Source of the DNA: CAZFHA01 sp964518595
GTDB taxonomy: Bacteria; Bacillota; Clostridia; Saccharofermentanales; Saccharofermentanaceae
NCBI GenBank assembly: GCA_964518595.1
Contig: CAZFHA010000001.1
Coordinates: forward strand, 1-64,000
Reading direction: 5' to 3'
DNA: 64,000 nucleotides
Position 1 is the stretch's first letter; the number at the start of each line of letters is the position of its first letter. A program made the position numbers and the translations under genes. The notes under the pieces are model-generated. The model had not been told where the DNA came from and searched no databases. It saw only the letters and a program-made list of their open reading frames with translations. Shown here in pieces: positions 44,638-53,600 of the stretch.

Positions 44638-45657
44638 ATGAAACCAATTTTAGCCGGATATGTTAACTTAACCGACGATGGTTCTTTGACTACCGATGAC
44701 ATCAAGAAACTTACCCACATTAACCTTGCCTTTGGACAGGTAGATAAGGGCGATATTACTTTTGATCAAAGTAGTTTATATAAGCGTCTCGATCAGTTAC
44801 GCGCGGAAAACCCAGCTATCAAAATCCAATTATCCTTAGTGGGGAAAACAGCTTCCGACTTTCCGGTGGGTGCGGGGAGCCAAGCCGGACGCCAAAAAAT
44901 TGCCGAATCCTGCGTACATATGATTGAAAATTATGGATTTGACGGAATTGACCTGGACTGGGAGTATCCCGGTTGCCCCGCCAATTTCCAAAACTCAACC
45001 CCAGAAGACAAGGAAAATTTCACCTACCTGATTCAGGAAATTCGTCAGGCACTAGACAAATGTTCCGGCGACCATAAGTTGTTAACTATTGCTGCCGGTG
45101 CAGATGAATACTATACGGCCAACACAGAAATGGATAAGATTGCTCCTCTTTTAGACTATGTTTTTGTCATGACTTATGACCTACGCTGCGGCTTTCACGC
45201 CTTAACCGGTCACCATAGCAATCTTTATGGTGCTCAGGCAGATATCTTCAGAACCAGCTGCCAAAGATCCGCCGAAGTCTTTTTGCAAGCCGGAGTTCCG
45301 GCTAATAAGATTATTCTTGGCGCCGCTTTCTATTCCAGACAGTGGAAAGAAGTACCCAACCGCTATAATGGTTTCTTGCAATATACCCCTACGGCCTGTG
45401 GCTATGGGCCAGGCTATCACGAATTAGTAGAGAGCTATATTAATAAAAATGACTATGTGCGTTATTGGGATGATGAGTGCAAGGCTCCTTATTTATTTAA
45501 CGGTAATCACTTCATCTCTTACGATGACCCTGAGTCCCTAGCTCACAAATCAAATTTTGTCAAAAACCAAGGGCTAGGCGGAATTTTTTACTGGGATCAC
45601 AATTCCGATCGCACCCATACTTTACTGGAAGCATTACATACACATCTGGCACAATAA
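44638..45657 (+). CDS. GH18 glycoside hydrolase (cytoplasmic)
   Basis: A 339-residue single-domain GH18 enzyme. The catalytic motif is DGIDLDWE with acid Glu109; further family motifs are INLAFGQV, KIQLSLVG and MTYDLRCGFH. GH18 holds chitinases and endo-beta-N-acetylglucosaminidases. No signal peptide or carbohydrate-binding module is present, so secretion for chitin breakdown is unlikely. With GH20, GH29, GH38 and GH130 around it, cleavage of the GlcNAc-GlcNAc core or of chitobiose-like fragments after uptake is more plausible. The ribosome binding site is GGGAGG at 44626-44631. Confidence 0.85.
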   Translation: MKPILAGYVNLTDDGSLTTDDIKKLTHINLAFGQVDKGDITFDQSSLYKRLDQLRAENPAIKIQLSLVGKTASDFPVGAGSQAGRQKIAESCVHMIENYGFDGIDLDWEYPGCPANFQNSTPEDKENFTYLIQEIRQALDKCSGDHKLLTIAAGADEYYTANTEMDKIAPLLDYVFVMTYDLRCGFHALTGHHSNLYGAQADIFRTSCQRSAEVFLQAGVPANKIILGAAFYSRQWKEVPNRYNGFLQYTPTACGYGPGYHELVESYINKNDYVRYWDDECKAPYLFNGNHFISYDDPESLAHKSNFVKNQGLGGIFYWDHNSDRTHTLLEALHTHLAQ

Positions 45658-45858
45658 GTCAGCTATATTTCTATTGAGGTTCTGTTATAATATGATACAA
45701 AGCAAGGTGGGCAACAATCAAACTTTTTTCAACGCATTTATGGGCATGCCTGTCACAGCTATGTGTCCTTGGGTGGTTTATTTATTGAATTTTCGCAGAG
45801 GTGAGATCGCAAATTTCTATACGGAAGCTATTTACTCCAGGGTAAGGGGGGACGAGTT

Positions 45859-46893
45859 TTGGCTATCACACTAAAAGAAATTGCCGAAATAGCGGGAGTA
45901 TCTCGTGGCACACTAGACAAAGTTATCCATAATCGACCTAGTGTAAGTGATGAGACTCGTACCCGAGTCAAGGAGATCTTAGACCAGGTGGGTTACGTCC
46001 CCTGCAAAGCTGGTAAGCTTTTGGCTAATCAGAAGAAAAACTTAAGCGTAGGCATTATTTCTGTAGTAAGCCACGAAGATGATTATTTCTATACGGTACG
46101 CAAGGGCATGAACCTAGCCTATCAAGAATATAAGGAATTTAGTTTTACCCTGAAGCATGTAATTATCGAAAAAAACACGGAAGATATTCTTTTGCAGGCG
46201 CTCACAGACTTAGCCAAGGATAATGTCTCCGCTATTGTATTTCCGCCTTTTGCCTCCACCAAAATCAGCAGTTATGCGCAGGAACTTCAGGAAAACGGTA
46301 TCGTACTTGTTACCTACTCCACGGATCTAAGCTGTGGCAACCGCTTGTTTTTCGTTGGCAACGACTACTACCAAAGTGGTATTGTAGCGGCATCTCTGAT
46401 GCGAAAACTGTTGAATAACACCGGCAGAATTTTAGTTTTTGCCGGAGATCAAGGGGTTCAATGCCACGAAGACCGCTTGGCCGGATTTATTGACCATATT
46501 TCCAGCAGCAGTACAGATATCGAAATTATTCAACGTCTGGACGGCCTGGTTACAGAGTTAGAAACCTTCTTTGCCACCAGAAAGTTCATAGAAGAGCACA
46601 AGGAGATCGACGGTATCTTTATTGTTAGCCGAGGGCTTAGCGGTATCGTAGCCGGACTCAAAGAATCTCATCTCTCTAAGCGACCTAAAATCGTAACTTT
46701 TGATATCTATCCCGACACCCTAAAACACCTCATGGACGAGGATGTAGATTTTGTTGTGGATCAAATTCCTTTGGAGCAAGGGAAAATGATCATTGACACC
46801 TTGTTCCAGTACCTATATCTAGGGCAGCCCCTTACAGATGACCGGATTTGCACCCCCTGTCACATCATCATTAAAGAATCCCTTAGTCAATAA
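45859..46893 (+). CDS. LacI family transcriptional regulator
   Basis: A 344-residue regulator with an N-terminal LacI helix-turn-helix (TLKEIAEIAGVSRGTLDKVI) and hinge helix (KAGKLLANQKK), followed by a periplasmic-binding-like effector domain (SVGIISVVSHEDDYFYTVRK, VGNDYYQSG, GRILVFAGDQGVQCHEDR). The start is TTG at 45859, with GGGGGG well spaced upstream. A TATAAT at 45686-45691 may give it its own promoter. Lying inside the plus-strand glycan genes, it probably controls both divergent operons in response to a glycan fragment. Confidence 0.9.
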   Translation: MAITLKEIAEIAGVSRGTLDKVIHNRPSVSDETRTRVKEILDQVGYVPCKAGKLLANQKKNLSVGIISVVSHEDDYFYTVRKGMNLAYQEYKEFSFTLKHVIIEKNTEDILLQALTDLAKDNVSAIVFPPFASTKISSYAQELQENGIVLVTYSTDLSCGNRLFFVGNDYYQSGIVAASLMRKLLNNTGRILVFAGDQGVQCHEDRLAGFIDHISSSSTDIEIIQRLDGLVTELETFFATRKFIEEHKEIDGIFIVSRGLSGIVAGLKESHLSKRPKIVTFDIYPDTLKHLMDEDVDFVVDQIPLEQGKMIIDTLFQYLYLGQPLTDDRICTPCHIIIKESLSQ

Positions 46894-46987
46894 TAGATCT
46901 AATTTACTCTGGCCTCTTTATGCCTATTTTTACCCTCTCCAGCCAAGAATAATCAGGCAAAACTGCCAATCTCAAGGAGGAAAAATT

Positions 46988-48352
46988 ATGTCAGATACCA
47001 TTGAGAAAGAAAATATTGTCGACCATGGCGTGCATAGCTACAGTGCTGCCGATACCTACATCCCCCCCACGCAGCCCAAGGTTATTGAGCAACTGGAGTG
47101 GTTTCAGGATCAAAAATTAGCCTTGATGATTCACTGGGGTCCCTACTCTCAGCTCGGGCTAGTGGAATCTTGGGCACTTTGCGATCAAGATGCCGACTGG
47201 TCCCGTAGTGATGTCGATTGGGACGTGAGCGGAGAAGTCTTTAAAGAGCAGTACAGAAACCTTAATAAGACTTTCAATCCTATTCGTTTGCAACCGGAAA
47301 AAATAGCCAATCTGGCTCATGACAGCGGTTTTAAGTATTTAATCTTCACCACCAAACACCATGATGGTTTTTGTATGTGGGATACCAAGTACTCCACCTA
47401 CAAAACCACCGCGACCGATTGCCCCTTTCACACCCACCCAAAAGCGGATATTTGTGCTAATATTTTTGAAGCTTTTCGTCGAAAAGGCCTAGGTATTGCC
47501 GCCTATTTTTCCAAAGCTGACTGGCATATCCCTTCCTACTGGAGCCCTACCGGCGAGCGTGGGAATTTTATGTGGCGCAATCCTTCCTACGACATTCAGA
47601 AGCACCCAGAGCTTTGGGAAGAATTCGTCCAGTTCACCCATAATCAAGTTCTGGAGCTGGTAAAGAACTATGGTAAATTAGACATACTCTGGTTTGATGC
47701 TGGTTGGGTTTGTCGCGATAATGGGCAAGATATCCGCATTGAGGAGCTAATCGAAAAGGCCCGCCGCATTCAGCCCTGGATTTTGTCTGCCGATCGGACT
47801 TGTGGCGGAATATGCGAAGACTATGTAACCCCGGAACAGTGCATCCCTCAAGAACCTTTGGGAGTGCCTTGGGAAAGCTGCGTGACCATGGGCACCTCTT
47901 TTTCTTATAAGTTTGAAGACGATTATAAATCAGTCAAAGAATTGATCTCCATGCTGGTTGATATTGTTGCCAAGGGCGGTAACCTTGCTCTGAATGTTGG
48001 GCTACAGCCCGACGGACGGATGCCGGCACCAGCCATTAAAAATATGGAAGGCATGGGGCAGTGGCTCAAAATCTATGGTGATGCCATTTATGGCACTCGG
48101 GTTTATAAGCCTTACCGAGTAGGCAATGTGGCCTATACCAGAAAAGGTCAAACCGTATACGTAATCCACTTAGCCAGTGATACATACAAAGAGAAAACTA
48201 TCACTATACCTTTTCCAGACAAAGTCAAAGCTGTTTTCCAGCTATCTTCTAAAGAACCATTAGCCTTTACCCAAGAAGATGCTCAGATAACGGTTGACAC
48301 CCCCGAAGAGGTTTCCGATATTGCCGAAGTATATGCTTTTGAACTGGCATAA
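46988..48352 (+). CDS. GH29 alpha-L-fucosidase (regulator operon)
   Basis: A 454-residue GH29 enzyme, distinct from the one at 39-40 kb. It has a longer N-terminus before QKLALMIHWGPYSQLGLVESW, then IFTTKHHDGFCMWDTKYSTY, FSKADWHIPSYWSP and the nucleophile Asp in LDILWFDAGW. The ATG at 46988 has AGGAGG; the longer frame from 46838 overlaps the LacI gene and is rejected. The two fucosidases may act on different fucose linkages. No signal peptide is visible. Confidence 0.92.
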   Translation: MSDTIEKENIVDHGVHSYSAADTYIPPTQPKVIEQLEWFQDQKLALMIHWGPYSQLGLVESWALCDQDADWSRSDVDWDVSGEVFKEQYRNLNKTFNPIRLQPEKIANLAHDSGFKYLIFTTKHHDGFCMWDTKYSTYKTTATDCPFHTHPKADICANIFEAFRRKGLGIAAYFSKADWHIPSYWSPTGERGNFMWRNPSYDIQKHPELWEEFVQFTHNQVLELVKNYGKLDILWFDAGWVCRDNGQDIRIEELIEKARRIQPWILSADRTCGGICEDYVTPEQCIPQEPLGVPWESCVTMGTSFSYKFEDDYKSVKELISMLVDIVAKGGNLALNVGLQPDGRMPAPAIKNMEGMGQWLKIYGDAIYGTRVYKPYRVGNVAYTRKGQTVYVIHLASDTYKEKTITIPFPDKVKAVFQLSSKEPLAFTQEDAQITVDTPEEVSDIAEVYAFELA

Positions 48353-48438
48353 CCATAACCCACCCGCAAATCTGTCCGCTTCTAAACCTCTCAGAGGCTA
48401 AACTGCGCCAGATAGCGTTGCGGAGAAAGAGATAGAGT

Positions 48439-50367
48439 ATGCTGAACTTCAATATTTCTAATCTGCCCCCTGAACTTATATCTATTGCCGAAGACTTGCT
48501 TCCTATGCTGAATGCTACCTATAGTAATGATACGGGCATGCATCTCCAGTGCTGTATTGATCCCGATCTTGAAATGCTCACTGTACAGGCCTATGAGGAT
48601 AAGGTGGAAATTAACGCCCCCAAAGTCGTCCTTTTTGCCCGTGCTTTAAGTATCACAGTAGAGCTTTATCAGGAAAGTCTTCCAGCTCATCGTCAGGAGC
48701 CGATTAACTATCCCCGCTTAGAGGCGATGGTTGATTGCGCCAGAAATGCTGTCCCTACTGTAGAGGCATTAAAAAAATTTATCCGCCACATGGCGTTAAT
48801 GGGCTATACCGGACTGCAACTTTATGTTGAAGATGTATTCGAATTGGAAGATTATCCTTATTTTGGCTATATGAGGGGAGCCTACACGAAAGCAGAGCTT
48901 CAAGGGATAGAGCAGGAGTGTGATAAATTCGGCATTGAACTCATTCCCTGCATTCAAACGTTGGCCCACCTGGGGAAAGCCCTACGCTGGCAGTGTTTTC
49001 ATGATATCACTGATTTTGATGATATTCTGTTAGTCGATGAGCCTAAAACCTATGCACTAATTGAAGCTATGATTCGCACCATGGCCGAAACATTAAAGTC
49101 TCGCAGTATCAACCTAGGTATGGACGAGGCACACATGTTAGGTCTGGGTAAATACTTAGATAAACATGGTTATCAAGATCGTATCCAAATTATGCTGGAG
49201 CATTTCCGCAAGGTGAAAGCCATAGCCGATAAATATGGTTACCAAGTAATGATTTGGAGTGATATGTTTTTCCGACTGCTTAATAGCGGTAATTATGAGA
49301 ATAACCAGTTGGAAAAAACCGACAAGTATGCCCAGCTTCGCAGCCAAATCCCCGAGGGGATGGAGCTAATCTACTGGAACTACTATACGGAAGACCAGAA
49401 AGTTTACGATGAAATTCTTGACTATCATAAACAAATGAGCGATAACATCGGCTTTGCCGGAGGCGCTTGGCGTTGGACAAGTTTTTCACCTTGTAACACC
49501 TTTAGCCTTCACGTTAGCCCTCCTGCCCATAGAGCCTGTCTTAACCAGAACATCAAACATATTCTGGTGACGTCCTGGGGTGATGATGGTGGCGAAACCT
49601 CACTCTTTGCGGTATTACCCTCTTTCTTATATTGGGCAGAGGCCTGTTATTCAATCCATGATACTGTAAATGAGCAACAACTACGGCGACGTTTTTCTAC
49701 CTGTACAGGCTGTAACTGGGATGATTTTCTGCTTCTAGATAAGGTGCTGCTTAGCCCTGAAAATCCCCCCTATCAATTATGTATTGCCAGCCCCAGTAAG
49801 AATTACTTGTATCAAGATATTCTTTGCGGCCTTTTTGACCGGCATATCTCGCCCCTCGATAAACCACACTACGAAAAAGCTGCCCTAGAATTAGCAGCTG
49901 CCGCTCCGCGCAACCCTAAGTTTGAAATATTGTTTCAGGTGCAAGTTGCCTTAGCTAAACTTCTGGCACAAAAGGTTAATCTTGGTCTGGAAATCCGCCA
50001 AGCTTATCGCAGCCAAGAAAAAAACAAATTGCAGCATTACGCTGAAGTTGATTTGCCCACGCTTTTAACGCGGATTGAAGATTTTATCCAAGTCTATGAC
50101 CGGCAGTGGCAAATGGAAAATAAGATTTTTGGTCTTGATGTCTTTGATATCCGCATGGGCGCACTTAAGGAACGGATCATTCGTGCCCAAAAGCGAATCG
50201 AACAATACCTAAGGGGTGAAATTGCAATCATTGAGGAGTTAGAGCAAAATATCTTGTATTATGATTGTCGAGATGAAGAAGATAAAACCCTGCCGCTGAT
50301 CCCTAGCGAATACTTGTGGATGAACATCGTGACCACTTCCCACTCTCGTAATACTAGTAGTTACTGA
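48439..50367 (+). CDS. GH20 beta-N-acetylhexosaminidase
   Basis: A 642-residue cytoplasmic enzyme of family GH20. An N-terminal alpha/beta domain is followed by the catalytic barrel with MVDCARNAVPTVEALKKFI, GYTGLQLYVEDVFELEDYPY and the catalytic pair Asp229-Glu230 in LGMDEAHMLGLG. A helical C-terminal region follows. It removes terminal GlcNAc or GalNAc from imported glycans using substrate-assisted catalysis. The start has only a distant GGAGAAAGAG ribosome binding site, and the gene follows the GH29 gene by 86 bases. It is the last gene of the plus-strand operon. Confidence 0.9.
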   Translation: MLNFNISNLPPELISIAEDLLPMLNATYSNDTGMHLQCCIDPDLEMLTVQAYEDKVEINAPKVVLFARALSITVELYQESLPAHRQEPINYPRLEAMVDCARNAVPTVEALKKFIRHMALMGYTGLQLYVEDVFELEDYPYFGYMRGAYTKAELQGIEQECDKFGIELIPCIQTLAHLGKALRWQCFHDITDFDDILLVDEPKTYALIEAMIRTMAETLKSRSINLGMDEAHMLGLGKYLDKHGYQDRIQIMLEHFRKVKAIADKYGYQVMIWSDMFFRLLNSGNYENNQLEKTDKYAQLRSQIPEGMELIYWNYYTEDQKVYDEILDYHKQMSDNIGFAGGAWRWTSFSPCNTFSLHVSPPAHRACLNQNIKHILVTSWGDDGGETSLFAVLPSFLYWAEACYSIHDTVNEQQLRRRFSTCTGCNWDDFLLLDKVLLSPENPPYQLCIASPSKNYLYQDILCGLFDRHISPLDKPHYEKAALELAAAAPRNPKFEILFQVQVALAKLLAQKVNLGLEIRQAYRSQEKNKLQHYAEVDLPTLLTRIEDFIQVYDRQWQMENKIFGLDVFDIRMGALKERIIRAQKRIEQYLRGEIAIIEELEQNILYYDCRDEEDKTLPLIPSEYLWMNIVTTSHSRNTSSY

Positions 50368-50531
50368 TATCAGTACTGAGGTATCCATTAGGCCGGAGAT
50401 TTTAAGAGTAAATCTAATCCAAGCCGTATCAAGGACAAAATATATGTCCTCCAGATTCCTCCCCCCAACGAAAATGTTGCAAATCATTAACATTTTTTCA
50501 CATTTTCAAGACAAATCGTCCAAAAAGTATT

Positions 50532-50576
50532 AAAATGACATTAATCTGTCTCGGATGACAAGTTAATGTCATTTTT
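50532..50576 (+). terminator. Terminator-type hairpin before the surface protein gene
   Basis: AAAATGACATTAA (50532-50544) pairs perfectly with TTAATGTCATTTT (50563-50575), with an inner TGTC/GACA pair, and a T run follows. It could end the GH20 transcript 165 bases upstream, or act as a leader attenuator if the surface protein promoter lies before it (a TATTAA at 50529-50534 region is AT-rich). Confidence 0.65.
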
Positions 50577-50622
50577 GCATCCGGAAAACCACTATGAGTT
50601 TATAGGATATGGAGGGATTCAC

Positions 50623-53600
50623 GTGAGTAAAATAAGAAATCATACCAGAACTATTTTATTTATTGCTTTTGTTGTCCTGCTTCTTGCCTGTGCCTTATTT
50701 TTTGCCCGACCACCGGTTAAAGCGGCTGGCGATCAATTTACTTTAGGGCCTATTCCTACAGTTAATCACGAAGTTGCCTTTGACGGTACCAGTACCTCTA
50801 ATGTCACAACTGCAGCTGAATTTATCACTGCGTATTCGAATCCAGCCATCAGCCGAATTATTTTAGATAGCGATATTAGTTTCACTAATGCGGAAGCTTT
50901 CTCAGTCTACTCAGCCACTCTTGACCATGACCTGCTGATTGAGGGCAATGGAAATCTTATTTCCTTTGATGGATTTTCCGGCTTTAGTGCCTTTTTCAAT
51001 GTTAGTACCCTTTCTGCCGCTCCTAGAACTTTTCACCTTAAAAATGTAGAAGTAAGCAAGCTCACCTCTGCCAATCTAGATATTTTTGTCAATGGTGGAA
51101 ACGCTCAGTGGGACTATATTTTTGATGATTTAACCATTGACGCTGGAGTGAAGTTTGCCTTCATTATGGTCAATGCGACCAATGTAGATTTATTTTTTAG
51201 AAACAGTGTCTCAGCACATATGTATGATCAAAACTTTGCCAAAGGGATAGGTCATGCCATTTTTGAATCAAATTCTCAAGTTACCATTGGCAAGCCGGCA
51301 GATGGGTTTGCCGTTTTTTGGGATGATAGTCTGCCTTATGATAGTGTAGCTTATTTTGCCGATAATTCTGCTGTAGATATTGAAGGCAGTAATGGGTATC
51401 CAGTTTTTTATCCTTGGTATCGCTTAGATGCCTATCCAAACTCAAATGTCTATATGCATAAAGTTTTAGACGGCGAGGGCGTCATGGACGCCTTCGGGGT
51501 AAATCAAGTCATCCGTATCGACAGAGATGCGACCTTTAATCTAACTAATAGCTCAGGCCCCGCCTATTATGATCAAGGGCAAGCCGTGAGCATTTTGAGT
51601 AACCCCGGTGCCAACATACATCTTATCGGGAATTATGCCGCCGCCGGTGGTGCTATCGTTTATGCCAATGGCAGCTCCCAAATGATCTTAAATTCGCCAG
51701 ATTACTATGACCTACGTAACAATAGCAATGCCTTTGCCGCACTAAGAAATTCCTCCTTAAATTCAACATCAGAAATGTTTCAAATTGTCGATACTAATTT
51801 GGCAGCTTGGACTCTAGCCAGTAATTTGGCCGGAATCCCTACTGCCCCGTCACCCTTTCTGAATGTAAGCTTATCTACCAATAACGCCGGCCTTTTAGGC
51901 TCGTCTTCCCCCATTCTTGATACCATGGCTGGAGGATGGAATACCGCTAATTATGCCAGAATTTCTTATGCCACGGTTCCGGTCTTGACAGTTTCTGATA
52001 AAACCACCATGATTGGAACCTCTGTTAGTCTGGGTGCTACAGCCACACCAGCGACTGCAACTCTCACCTATACCTCACTTGATCCGACTATAGCTACAGT
52101 AGATGCCAGTGGTAATGTTACTGGTCTAACTGTGGGAACAGCAAGAATAACAGTTACGGCTACCTCAATTGAAAATGTTCCAGTTTCCCAGACCGTCAAC
52201 GTTGTAATTACCCCCAATACACCACCCACTATAACCCATCCTGGTTTTACAGAAATCAGCTTAGGAACTAGCTTTGATCCCTTAGTCGGAGTGACGGCTA
52301 ATGATGCCGAAGATGGTTCCCTCACCAGCGAAGTTAGTGTATCCAGCGGTTCTGTAGATATAAACACAGCTGGTATTTATGTTTTGACCTACAGTGTCAC
52401 GGACAGCGATAGTAATACCACAACTTCTAATCGTACCATTCTAGTAAATGACGGCACTTTTACTGCCGGTACAACATATATCATGCGTGCCCAGAACTTC
52501 AGCCTCCGAGTTGGAGAAGTAAGTACCACAACCCCTGCGATTGTAAGTCGATCTCAGGCAACAGTCTATAGTAAAACTACCGGTTTGGTAGACGCCACCG
52601 CAGTTCAGGTTGACAATCTAGGTGGATATACCCAAACCGCCGGCACTTACAATATCGTCCTAAGCGTTACAGGGGATAGCGGAGCCAGCCGAACAGTTAC
52701 AGCCACCGTCGTAACCGGTAGCTTGCCCACCATAAGTGGGGCAACTTTTGCTGAAGTAGCCCTTAATGGAAGCTTTGATCCTCGATCTGGAGTTACAGCC
52801 TCTGATACTGAGGATGGTGATCTCACCCTCGCTATTGATATTACCGGAAGCGTGAATACGGCTACCGCCGGAATCTATGTGTTAACCTATAGTGTCGAAG
52901 ACTCAGATTTGAATACTGTTACACAAACCCGCACCGTGCTTGTAAATGATGGAACTTTTACAGCCGGTAGCACCTACATTCTGAAAGCCAGTGACTTTAC
53001 CCTTCGTGTAAGTCAAGTAAATACCGGAGCCGCAGCAATCATTGGTGCTTCTGCAGCTAAAACGTATAGTATCGCCACCGGAGCCGAAGTAACGCCCGGA
53101 ATCATTATTGATAATTTAGGCGGATATACCGCCGCAGTTGGCGCTTACAATATTACCATGAGTGTAACCGGAGATAGCAGCGCCTCTCGTACAATAGCAG
53201 CCACAGTTGTTGCCGGCAACACCCCCAATCTAACCGTTCCCGGCTTTACCGAAATTGCTGTAGACGCATCATTTGATCCTCGCTCTGGGGCTACTGCCTC
53301 AGATATTGAGGATGGAAATATTACGGCCAATATTACAATAGCAGGCACCGTCGATACTGCTATGGGCGGCATATATAAACTAACCTATAGCATTACCGAT
53401 AGTGATTTTAATTCGGCAAGCATAGATAGAATCATCTTAGTTAATGATGGTACTTTCGCTGCCGGTAACCTCTTTATTCTTAAAGCTACCAACTTCGCTA
53501 CGATAGTAGATTATGTTGATACCAGCGATGCAGCGGTGAAGACAGCCGCTCAGATTCAGGTCTTTGATAAAGCTACCGGACTGCCAACCGCAGAAGCTGT

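Noticed and set aside
44638..45657. Secreted chitinase
   Set aside because: There is no signal peptide or carbohydrate-binding module, and all neighbours point to N-glycan fragments.
45674..45874. 66-codon frame before the LacI gene
   Set aside because: It has no ribosome binding site and overlaps the well-supported TTG start of the LacI gene.
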